NCBI RefSeq assembly: GCF_016808335.1
Contig: NC_053139.1
Coordinates: 15,053,819-15,117,818, forward strand
DNA length: 64,000 nt
Origin: Panicum virgatum
Lineage: Eukaryota; Streptophyta; Magnoliopsida; Poales; Poaceae
Direction: 5' to 3'
The number at the start of each line of letters is the position of its first letter. Positions within the stretch are counted from its first letter, which is position 1. The translations under genes and the position numbers were made by a program. Of the stretch, positions 1 through 10,283 are shown piece by piece. The notes beneath the pieces were generated by a model. The model was not told where the DNA came from, did no database searches, and saw only the letters and a program-made list of their open reading frames with translations.

Positions 1-74
1 TTGTAGAATGTCTTTCTTTGCACTCTACAATTATTTGTTGCCTGGCTTTTACATGAACATCTTTTTGACTTCAG

Positions 75-906
75 GCAGGTTCAATGCATTGGGTTGTTGA
101 CAAAGTCCCTGACCAATCTCTACTGAACACAGCTAGTTGGAAATTTATCATTCCTCGCTTATACTGGAATTACCCAAATGATGATATGCTGCTAAATATT
201 TCGATGGCCTCATCCCCAGTGATAAAGATTACATCTGAAAAAATTGGGGCTACCATTAACGCAGACATGATAATTGATGTTATAGATGGCAAGCAGACAG
301 TTCCAGTTGCATGCATCTCAGTGGTAAGAGCCATCAAATGCTAAAATCATTTTCCTAACTTACTTCCTAATTATATAGTTTTGTACCTTCCAATGGAATT
401 ACATCATATTTCCTTGCAGGTTGTAAGTGCTTCAGGCGTCGTGGAGACATCGGGAAATAAAGTTTATGGTAGAGTTGGATTAGATGATTTCTCCCTCGCG
501 TTGAAGTGGAGCAAAATTGGTAACATCTATATGTCTTTGATCCAGGTAGCCAATCTCAGCAACTTTGTGCACTTTTCTCTTGTTGATTTTGCTTTTTTTA
601 GCGTTAGGGTTATTCTAGGCATTTGTAAAATGTTGTTATCAAAGAATGATTTGTTCTAATCATTTTTGGTTTTGTGAATTGGATCATAACAAAGTTATAC
701 TTTTTTAGGGTGTGATTCGTGTTTTCTTGAATACGGTGTGCATGCCCTATTTGAACTCACGGCTGGGGAATGGGTTTGTCCTGCCCGTGGTCCACGGTTT
801 CACACTTCAAGACGTCTATATTCTAACTTCTGCTGAGCGGTTGACGCTTTGTTCTGATGTCATCTTCACCAATGCAAGCAGCTTGGCGAGTTTAGCATTT
901 TTGTGA
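75..906 (+). CDS. BPI/LBP-family lipid-binding protein, 3' part
   Basis: This is the C-terminal part of a plant BPI/LBP (bactericidal permeability-increasing / lipopolysaccharide-binding) family protein; the 5' exons lie left of the window. Three exons are visible at 75-323, 420-545 and 709-906 (stop TGA at 904-906). All introns have GT..AG ends and all exons are phase 0, giving about 190 residues. The first exon encodes the family-typical stretch around HWVVDK and PNDDMLLNIS, followed by a conserved VACIS segment. The last exon has LNSRLGNGFVLP, which matches the end of the second BPI barrel. The family binds lipid A or other lipids in the secretory pathway or apoplast; Arabidopsis relatives (LBR proteins) take part in LPS responses. 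Function here is inferred from family resemblance only. Confidence 0.85.
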
Positions 907-1562
907 TACGGGGACGTGCGTGCACCTTCTGTCTGGGCTGCAAGGCAGGCCTCGGGCATTTCAGGGTTGAAAGTACAACACTTGCACATATGTGTACATT
1001 ATTGTACATTTGATCTCTTTATCAAAATTATTAACATTCATTTGTACTAATTCATGAATGGTGCAGATTATCGTACACAATCAATTTTACATAGAACTAT
1101 AGAGTACGAGACCACCATTTTTATTTTTATTTTTGCTCTTTCACTCCATGACGAACTGGGTATTGATTGTCCGGATTCCGATTGAAATTCGGATTGATTT
1201 ATTCAGGTCTATTAGGATTCTAATTGATTTGTTCGGATTCCAATTGACGGACTAAGGTCAATGCTTGCTTTAGAAATAGTAGAGATAGAGATAGTCTAAC
1301 CTTTCTCAGAATTACCAAAAACTCAAAAGCCTTCTCAGAATTACCCAAAACTCAAAAGTCTTTTATGACTTTGAAAGGAGAGATAACTCAAAAGCCTTCT
1401 CAGAATTACCCAAAACTCAAATGTCTTTTATGACTTTGAAAGGAGAGATAAGACGAGCAACTGTATATAAATTCTTTAAAACCATATTATCAAAAAAAAA
1501 CTTTGAAACCAGGAATAAAGGAACCTTGGAGGAAAAACAAGAGGAATCCTTTTTTTAGATCA
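907..1562. other. 3' flank of the BPI/LBP gene, no gene seen
   Basis: The first part should be the 3' untranslated region of the upstream gene. It continues into AT-rich DNA with short related GGATTCCGATTG-like repeats (about 1167-1250) and a 65-bp tandem duplication listed separately. I see no coding region. Confidence 0.5.
1329..1452. repeat. 65-bp tandem duplication
   Basis: A unit beginning GCCTTCTCAGAATTACCC occurs at 1329 and again at 1394, so the period is 65 bp. It includes TTTTATGACTTTGAAAGGAG in both copies. A partial third copy of the TTCTCAGAATTACC part lies just upstream at about 1303. The two full copies differ at only a few positions. Confidence 0.85.
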
Positions 1563-1572
1563 GTTTACGGTT

Positions 1573-2245
1573 GGGTTTTTTGATATGTGCCATTACAATT
1601 TTTCAACTTTTGAGATATGCCATTACAATTTACCTATTTTGAAATTTGCCATTACAATTATTCATTTCTTTGAACTGTGTCATTTAATAGGTCTTCGATG
1701 CTCTTGGACCCACTCGCAGACCCGCGTATTTTCGTACAACCCAAAATACCCCTGCCACTTCTCTCCCTTCAACTCACTGACGTGTGGGGCCCACACGTTA
1801 GCTTCTCCTTCAACCTCCTCTCCACCATGCGCTGTGCACCTCCCCCCTCCCCACCCCAACCCGCTCCACGCCGGGAGAGCCCCTTCCCCGTCTGGCCTTG
1901 CACGGGCACGCTGCCGTCGCGCCCTCGTGCGGGGAGCAGAGGCCGCTGGCGCCGGCGACGGGGAGGGGGGGGGGGTTGAAGTTGAGCAGTGTGTGGTGGA
2001 GAGGACGTTGGAGGAGGTAGGAGGTTGGAGGAGAAGCTGACGTGTGGGCCCCACATGTCAGTGAGTTGAAGAAGAGTCATACAAAAATACGCAGGTTTGC
2101 GAGTGGACACAAATACATCGAAGACGTATAAAATAGAACGGTTAAAAAAATAAAGAATTATAATGATAATTTTCAAAATAGATGAACTGTAATGACATAT
2201 CTTAGAAGTTTGAAAAAATTGTAATGACACCTGTAAAAAAAACAC
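1573..2245. mobile_element. Foldback Mutator-like element with GC-rich core
   Basis: A 673-bp element flanked by an exact 9-bp direct repeat TTTACGGTT (1564-1572 and 2246-2254), the target-site size typical of Mutator-like elements. Its arms are long inverted repeats. The left arm starts GGGTTTTTTGATATGTG, and the reverse complement of the right end starts GTGTTTTTTTTACAGGTG. The similarity continues for about 250 bp, through CCACTCGCAGACCCGCGTATTTT-like and ACTGACGTGTGGGGCCCAC-like blocks. Inside each arm the motif CATTACAATT recurs about every 30 bp. The non-repeated core (about 1840-2010) is GC-rich and unlike the arms. No transposase is present, so the element is non-autonomous; the core could be captured host DNA, but I cannot identify a source. 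Confidence 0.85.
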
Positions 2246-2493
2246 TTTACGGTTAACCTGACGCTCAGCGCCTCACCGCAACTACTAGTAGAAAGTAGAA
2301 ACACGTGTTCACCCAAAAGAAAAAAAGAAGAAGAAACACGTGAGAGGCTGAGCGTCACCCGCACCAAGCAAGCATTCGAAATTCCCCGCCTCAGCTCCGG
2401 AACCTTCCCAAACCCCTCCTCCCTCCCCGCTCTCGACTCCTTCACCTAGGGTTTCGCTCGCACCTCCGCCTTCCCCCCCGCCGCGGGCGCGCG

Positions 2494-5400
2494 ATGGGGG
2501 TCGGGCGGAAGCGGCGGCGCGGGGGCGGGGAGCTGGGCCGGGTGGCGGAGATCGTGATGGTGCTGGCGGGCGCCGGGAAGGCACGGGGCGGGCGGGTCCC
2601 GACGGCGGCGGAGCGCGCGCTCGCCGTCGAGGCCCGGGGAGCGCTCGCCGCCGCGGTGGCGGGGGAGGTGGAGCTCCGACCCAGGGAGCTCTTCACGACC
2701 GAGGCGGTTCGCGCGCTCGTCGAGGACCTCGGGCTCACCCGGGCCAGGGACCCCGCCGGGGCGGGGTTCCGCCCGCGCAAGGCCTCCATCGCCCACAGGG
2801 TCCTCCTCACCAAGCGCAAGGTTTGGCGCTGACGCCTCGTCTCTGATCATTTTTTTTATTCAGTGCTCACTCTATTCCCCTGCAGCACCGTGTGTATCCT
2901 TGATGTGGGTAGTTACCCTCAGCTTATGCATAGCCTATATGATGAGATGGATGAGTAAATGTGCGGCCACGCCACCAGGCCGAGACTTATGTGCATGGGC
3001 AATACACGGGGCCTTGATTGATTCAGTTATTTAGCTTCGCCCTTGTGCCGTATCTGATACGATGCTAGGAGTTGCAATAACAGTTAGTTTTTATTATCGG
3101 CATATAACAATGTCACATACTGATAAGTATAGTATACGGTGTCGTCTTGATGCCCATGTGTGATATGCAGGGCCTTGAATCTGTGATATACTAAAACTGA
3201 AACGTTTTCTTTTTCATTTATTATGCATTGTATGCTAAACCAAGAGATGAGCATGCCATATGTTGCAATTCATTGGCTGAAGGCTAGATATAGTATTTTG
3301 AATCAATATGTTATACTATGACTGTGCACCTTATGAGCATGTATACTACAAAATGAACCTTCTACAAAAAGGGATACGTGCATCGCATGACAAAAAGGGA
3401 TAATGGGAAGAATGGATATTTTTTTATTGACTTGCTAGTATTTTTGAGTTTTCTTTTTTGTTCCATTTGATTCCCTTATTTGTTATGATAGAGCTTTAAG
3501 TAAGGAACTGTATTCTTGCACTGCTGTGGTTCAAACATGCTAATGTGTCACATACACTGTAATCTAGTTGAATTGTACCGCCACCAGCTCAGATCATCAA
3601 AATAAGTTTTATGCATCTTTATTGATCTTTTATTCCATTTCCTTTTCTTTGCCATAAGTAGATGGAAGAAGGGAAGGAAGGTCTCGTCCCTTCAACTACT
3701 GTGCCTAAAATTACAGCCTCAAGTGCAAAAAATGGATTCAAGCATGGAGCTTCTAAGGTCGCCACTGGATCACCCAGGAATCTGTCAACCCCAGTGACAT
3801 CCCCAGTTATCTTGAAGCAGCACTTGCTAAATGGAACAGTAACAGGAGCATCTTCTATAAAATCACCTAACATTCATTCAGCTGTTTGCCTGTTTCGCTG
3901 CCTCCTGTTGGCTCAGCAGATGTCAAAATGGAAATTGTTAAGGGTTCAAATTTCACACAAAATGGAGGTACTGACAAGCTTTTATATCCCACCGCTATCC
4001 ATGCTATAACAAATCTGTCCTTAAGACCATCCCTGCTAAATGTTTATCTATGAGATGGCTTTAGGCCCAGATCTACTTCCAATTTGGTAAAATGACTAAT
4101 TGTGAATGAGTTTTATGTTTAAGGCGGAATTCATTCATAGAAACAAAATGTAAAATCCTGACAGACTACAAATTAATAAAATAAAGATAAAGGCAAGATG
4201 GTTTTGACAGTGAATTTATTTCTTTCTCTTTGTTTATTAGTTTGAAGTTTGAACTTGAAGGAGAAGGTTGGGAGAACATATGTATAATATATTCTCAGAT
4301 GTTTGAACATTGTGTGTTGGTTTGGTGCTCCGAAACAAAAAAAATGAATACAATCACATAGCTCGTGTTTGCCTGTTTGGCACTTGATATGTCCCCACAA
4401 AAATATGGCCATGCAAAAAATAAATATGTTTCTTTGGAAGCTGCTATTCTTCTCCTAGGAATAGTTACAAACACTGGTATGTACACTTTTTTATTGTACA
4501 CCATGACATGCATCTCATGTATCTGTAGACTGTATGTTTTGTAATATATAAAAATAAATTAGAAAATGCGCATGCGATGTTAGAACCAGTGGCTTCTGTG
4601 TTGCATGCAAGTATCTGACACTTTTAGTCTTAAACATAATGAGCACAGATAGTAGAAGTAACGTGCTCCTTGGACTGCAATATATTTACCCATATTTATT
4701 GGCCTAATGAGATATTATATCCTGCTTGCATGGTTGGCTATTTAGAATCCATGCAGTAACAGCTATGTTTTTGACAATGCATGCCTGCTAATCTTCGAAT
4801 GCTGCACAACATTCATATTAGTTTGATTACAGTACCATTGTTATTTACTTAGAAAAAAAGCAAGCAATTGTGTGATCTCTGGCCCATTCTCCGAATAGGA
4901 GGGATGTTAAAACAGATAAGTGGAGGAAGATATATTTTCTTTTGCGAAAAAATATTCACACATAGGCATTCCTGTACATTTAATTTTGAATGCGATGTAT
5001 TCTTTGAATCTTCTGTACAGTGATACAAAGTTTTGGTAGTTTGGATAGGCTAGATACTCAACAAGAGCCACAAACTAAGAGAATGAAAAAGATAGTAATA
5101 AAATAAATTTATTACTAATAGTAGTCAAAGTTTGAATATTCTGTATCTGAAAATACTCTCTCTATGTTACCTGTAGGTGCAGAAACTATTGAACAGTCAA
5201 ATAAATCAGGTCATCACACTGTTAATAATTCCAAAAGAAGTTCCTTACAGAGTTCCAGTCAAGCAGAGAAATCTGTGGATGAAAAGAGACCTGCTATTTA
5301 CCCTGTGACAGGAAGTGTTGGTATAGGATCTCAAGCTCCAAAGGGAGAGATCTCTGTTCAGAAGCAAACAATCTTCTCCAATCACAAGGCAATAGCCAAA

Positions 5401-8400
5401 AACGTTGAACAGATTCTACACCAACCTGCTAATCACTCTAGCTGGTGTGTGCCTTCAACTGAGTATATGAATACTAGACTGGACTGCCAGGTATGTAAAC
5501 TTCCTATCACCAATATGGGAAGTTTGCTTGTTTGCGATGCCTGTGAGAGGGGCACCCACGTAAAATGCCTTCAGTATTATGGGAAACAAAGTCTGCCAAA
5601 ACCTGAGTGGTATTGTCCAACATGTGTGTTACATAGTAAGGGCAAACCCCTCCCTCCAAAATATGGCAAGGTTACAAGAGCTATTGTTTTTCCAAAGACT
5701 TGGTGCACAGCCTTCGCAGATAGCAGCAGAAAACCCAACTGAAAAGGATGGCAGTAGTAATAAAAATGTAGCAGCAAATGGAACTGTTATCAATCAAAAC
5801 ACCTGCAAAGTTGGCAGCACTGTGTGCAAGAGTGGTACATTGGCTTTAGATGCTACTGGTTCTAAATCACCATCTGGTGCTGAGCATCAAAAAGACGCTA
5901 AACATGATGAAACTTCATCTGTAGAAAAGGAAGGGAATGGCCTACCTTGTGATGGCATACATACAGAAACTGCAACATTCTGCAACGAAGTACGGAGTAA
6001 TGGAGCATTAACATATGGTTCTGGCAGTCTTTCTGGGAGGTCTCATATGCATATCGAGAGCAGTTCTGCGAGTCCAGTGAATTATTCCACCCTGCAGGCT
6101 ACAGAAATTTCGGGCATAAAGCATTCGTTCCATTCTTCCTTTGTTTCTTCTGTAGAGAATTCTGAGAGCAGAGCACCAACTGATGAATTATGCCAAGAAG
6201 TCACTAACAATAATCGGGTGACTTTAAATGGACATCTTTGTTCTGAGCCTGAAATTATAGGCGATCGTAATGGATATGTTTGTTCCAGCACAGCTAGTAA
6301 TGTTGATTGGGTTGGTGATGGCCTCAAATCTATTGACAACAAGACTTACTATAACTCTTGTAATATTGATGGCATAATATACAATCTTCACGATCATATT
6401 TTGATTGCCTTTGAAGGTGTCAAGTCCGGTCCATGCAAGCTGCAGGTATATTTCCTTTCTTAGTGCTCCTTAATTACATTGCATATTGCATGCCATGGTT
6501 GAAAGGTCTCTGTCCCCTCTGAGTGTGTGGTAATGTATTCTCTCTAAAACATGGTCAAGTTAATCGTTTTACCTTTTCTTACAGTCACTGTGGGAAGAGC
6601 ATGACTCTGGTTCTAAACTGGCTCTGGTTAATCCCTATTTCTTTGGCTCAGACATTCCAGGATCTATAAGCAAACCATGTATTGATGAAGAGGCTGAGGT
6701 GAGCCAACAAACTATTGTGATGAAAGTGCAAACCATGATTGGAATGTTACTTTGGATAAGATGAGTATTATGGAATCTTACATGTGTCAATACTTCTTTT
6801 AGATGACATAAGCAACTATATAATAGTGTATGATTATGCAATTATTAAATCAACAAGAAACCAATCAAAGTAGAGAGATTTTATTCTTAATACTATGAAA
6901 ATCTTCTGCCTGTTATCGAGATGTGAGATTTCTCATACTTGTCTTGTGGCAGTATATATTTATAAGCTTCGCATGCACAAGGATAGTTCCTATCATTGTA
7001 GTTTGATAAATGCTAATAACCTTCTTGATTTGCTTATTGCTGTTGTCTTCTTGCAGGTATATGGTTCAAACAATGATAGAATTTTATTAGTTTCTGCTAT
7101 TTGTGGCCCTTGTGAAGTACTACATGTTGTCAAGTTTAGAGAAGAGACCAAGAGAAGATGTCAGTTAGATAGTTCGGTGTGTAGGTTGCATCCGATTTTC
7201 TTCTGCAGGTCTGTTTCGCATCCTTTAATATTTTCTATTACCGTATTTAGTCAACAATTGTATTTATTTGCAAAACTCGTTGCCCAACCCCTAACCCCTA
7301 GTGTCGCTTAAGAGTCCATGGCTACCATGCAATGCAGTCAACCTGCACATCAACAGGACGAAGGCTTCACTAAGCTTTTATTGGCATTTTGATGTCAGAG
7401 ATTGTGCATTGGTGCTCTTGGGGCTACTATTGGCCAATGCCATCAGCCCAGCACCAATATCATTACCATCTTGTTGCTAACTTTGATGGCTCCTTGCCGA
7501 GGACATTACCATTACCATTGCTAGCATTGCCATTTTGCGTGTTCCTTAATATGGAGTTTACTTTTGGTGTCTCATTGGTGTTACCTTCGATACACTAGTA
7601 TATTCCCTCAGTTCCAAAAAACAAGTCATTCTAGGATTCAAAATTTGTCACAAAGAACTAATCACTTTACACTATTTATGTGCATGTGCCTGCAACAATC
7701 AATTAGTGCTAAATATGGCTAATAGATAGGGGCAAATAAGGTCATTTCACCTCCTTATTAATCTATCATAAAATTGCTAGAATTACTTTTTGGGACGGAA
7801 GGAGTCATCACATATGCTTCAGTAGCTTCTGCTATCAGAAAAAGAAACTAACCGCTATGCTGCAATGCTCCTAGGGATGTTGCTTCTGAATTATTTGTTT
7901 TATTAAAAGAAACTAATCACTATGCTACAACAATCCAAGGATCGTTGCTGTGGTTATTATTTTTTATTTGGCCTTAATTGCTTAGTCCGATTGACTCCAT
8001 TAGCTGTTCCTTCGCTATGAGTGGGAGGCCAGTGGCATTTATTCATCAGTTTAAGTACAGAAGATGTCTACCTCAGAAGCTCTTAATCCTGCACTGTTGT
8101 TTTTGCCTCAGTCTAAACTAGTCTTTTTTTCCCACAAAAGTTTTGGTCCATTAATTTTAAAGTACAAGTTACTTCAATAATTCGTTACTACATGTACAAT
8201 TCCAAACTTTTATTTTGATGTTCAATATGTTTAGTTTTAATATTTACCATGAGAAAGCATTGCAAATTTTGTTTGGCTCACATGGAATTTATATGCTTTT
8301 AATGCAAAGGTTCTTCAAGCACCCCCCCCCCCCCCCAAAAAAAAACACACACACACACACACAAAAACTCCCAACTTGTGGTAGTAATATTCGTTACAAA

Positions 8401-8509
8401 AGTTCACAGTAGTACAATTAACTACCATAGTTGATTGACATTATTTTTCAGGTGGAACTATGATGATTCCACAAGCTGTTTCTATAAAGATTATAATGTT
8501 GACGATTAG
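2494..8509 (+). CDS. PHD-finger / BAH-like chromatin protein, frame broken twice
   Basis: Six coding exons are inferred: 2494-2820, 3662-3967, 5177-6445, 6585-6698, 7057-7208 and 8452-8509 (stop TAG). Exon 1 encodes a basic start (MGVGRKRRR) and a conserved helical N-terminal region ending at LLTKRK, continued by MEE in exon 2. Exon 3 holds a PHD finger (CQVC, CDAC, HVKC, WYCPTC; genomic about 5488-5625), expected to read histone H3 tails. The end of exon 3 plus exons 4-6 encode a BAH-like domain (YYNSC..GIIY, LWEEHDSG, CEVLHVVKFREE, FFCRWNYDD). The total length, 2,226 nt, is a multiple of three. However, the frame shifts by one base near 3885 (one base short) and again near 5700 (one base extra). 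As written, translation from exon 1 would stop soon after entering exon 3, before the PHD finger. The gene is either damaged or the sequence carries two indel errors. From memory the best match is the Arabidopsis At3g20280-type family. Confidence 0.75.
7603..7804. mobile_element. Stowaway MITE in intron 5 of the PHD gene
   Basis: The left end TTCCCTCAGTTCC and the reverse complement of the right end CTCCTTCCGTCCC form Stowaway-type inverted ends. The similarity continues through the AAGTCATTCTAG / AGTAATTCTAG segments. The left flank is TA as expected; the right TA has decayed. It lies wholly within the intron and should be spliced out. Confidence 0.8.
8322..8363. repeat. Compound microsatellite C15-A9-(CA)n
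   Basis: A run of 15 C is followed by 9 A and then about nine CA units, about 90 bp upstream of the last exon of the PHD gene, inside intron 5. It is prone to length change and sequencing error. Confidence 0.95.
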
Positions 8510-9506
8510 ATGGGTTCCTGGCAGTCTTTTATGTGAAGAGTTATTCTCCTAATGTCAAATGGAGGGAGAAGCTGAAATCAGGTTTTTGATGCATCGCCTT
8601 GATCTGAAACTTGAGCTCCCGGGATAATCAGACATCAGATTTTCTGTTCATGCAACCCTAATTCTTTGACCCCAGCTCCATGCTACGTTGCATACCACAA
8701 TTGATAAGAGGTTGCCACTTCTTTTTGGCAGATTAAGTTTGGAAGAAGTGTGGAAAGACGGAAGAGGCTGTTGGACCCAGTTATTCTGTATTTTATCAAT
8801 CCGTAGATGTTCCTTATGTACCATATGTTATTTTCCTCCCCTCTGTAATTAGGTTGCGTTATGTAGGTTTGTATAAGTTCTCAGGTTGCCTGGTATAGCT
8901 ATATAGTATAGGGTAAGTAGTTTATGAAAAACGCTTGACGCTAGCTAGCAGCACTCTTCGACGAAGAGGTCGGGAATAAGTCGGGCTGGCAGAGGGCGGA
9001 AGCGCAAGCTAGCTTCTTAGGCTGTTTCGCTGCCGTCTCTGGTTGTCTATTGTTTATGTAATATCGAATTTTGTTTCTCTTGCTAGGATGGTCCAACTCA
9101 CGGCTGTAATCCTATAGACTCTATCCTAGAGCGTTCGCTTGAAGCATGTTGTCTGTAACCAACTTTTTTACCTTAATCATAAAGATGCGCAAATCTTTTG
9201 CGTATTCAATAAAAAAAAAGAAAAACGCTGGCGGGTGTCTGGACGGAGGAGAGTTTTACTTGTGGTCGCCTGCATTCACCTGTTCCCATGTGCACCGAAT
9301 CAAATTGGCTGTATAACATGTCGGGCGGATGAAATTTTGCCGGCCACTTCCGATTTCTAAGCCTGAGGGCTGAACGAATCGGATCCTCCACGTCATCCTT
9401 CTCGACTGTACTCTGCAGTCATTGCATCTCCGCCGTCCGTTGTGATCCTAGGGCGACATCACCACTACCAGTCGAATTGACGGTTAAAGGTAGCAGCCGC
9501 AGCTAA
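8510..9506. other. 3' UTR and downstream flank of the PHD gene
   Basis: Non-coding DNA after the stop codon. The transcript end cannot be fixed, but T-rich stretches and AATAAA-like motifs (for example CAATAAAAA near 9208) suggest polyadenylation within about 700 bp. I see no further gene. Confidence 0.4.
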
Positions 9507-9864
9507 GGGCAAGTAGTTTGGTATCGTCTAATAGAAAGTCTCATGCATGACACGTTAATTTTGAGACGACTTATTAGACAACTTATACAATAAATTATCT
9601 TATAGATTATCTCATAGAAACTCTTTAATTCCTTAATTTGTGTAAATAAAAAAGGAATATTGTAAGTTGCATGGCAACTAAAGCTTATACAATTGTGGTC
9701 TAGTTGTTTCATAGTCCTAAAATTTAGCTTATGAGGTGGTTGTCTCACGAAACAACAACCTCATTCTCTCACATCGCTCTCTCTCCTCCACATCACCAAA
9801 AATCTTACGTGGCATTGTATGAGACGAGCTATGAAACCACTTACATGTAGCAATGTACTTGCCC
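9507..9864. mobile_element. PIF/Harbinger-type MITE, TSD TAA
   Basis: A 358-bp AT-rich element whose ends are perfect 9-bp inverted repeats, GGGCAAGTA and TACTTGCCC. It is flanked on both sides by TAA (9504-9506 and 9865-9867), the 3-bp target duplication of the PIF/Harbinger (Tourist) superfamily. It has no coding capacity. Confidence 0.85.
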
Positions 9865-9867
9865 TAA

Positions 9868-10283
9868 GCCTGGGCATTCGGTCAGACCGAACTGAATCAA
9901 TCGGTTCTTCAGTTTTTTTTCCAAATTTTGGTTAGCAAGAAACAGGACATTCAAAAAATTTTGAGACCGCGCTATTCGGTTTCGGGTATTTGTTCAGTCT
10001 CGGTTTTTAACCGAACGGACCGAACATCATACAAATTCAAACCTAAAAAATCACAAAATCGATGAACAACAGAACAAAAATCATAAGAAAATCCATCCTT
10101 GTAAACCGAATTGGGTTTGGAGCTGATTTATATGTGTAGGTTCTTCAGTACTAGGCTGGGCTTGAATTTTTTAGTGGACCGCTTTCATAAATCTCAGCCT
10201 ATTCGGTTTATTTGGGTAACCGAGGTCTGAAACCGAATTACCTGACTAGATTTCGGTTACCTTGAACTTGAGACCCAATTAAA
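9868..10283. repeat. CCGAAC/GGTTCGG-rich repeat, left part
   Basis: This segment begins CCTGGGCATTCGGT and is dense in GGTTCGG and CCGAAC motifs in both orientations. It appears to continue after the large insertion at 14365-14458, which ends TTTTGCCTAG. Related repeats occur at 14470-15640 and 55470-55988. I cannot assign a superfamily. Confidence 0.6.

Noticed and set aside
3860..3900. A 44-bp intron (GTAACAGG...TTCAG) restoring the frame in exon 2 of the PHD gene
   Set aside because: It is below the normal minimum intron length in plants and would remove conserved-looking sequence; a one-base indel is simpler.
5488..5500. A splice donor at CAG|GTATGT inside the PHD finger
   Set aside because: Reading through gives the C-x2-C pair required by the PHD finger; splicing here would destroy it.
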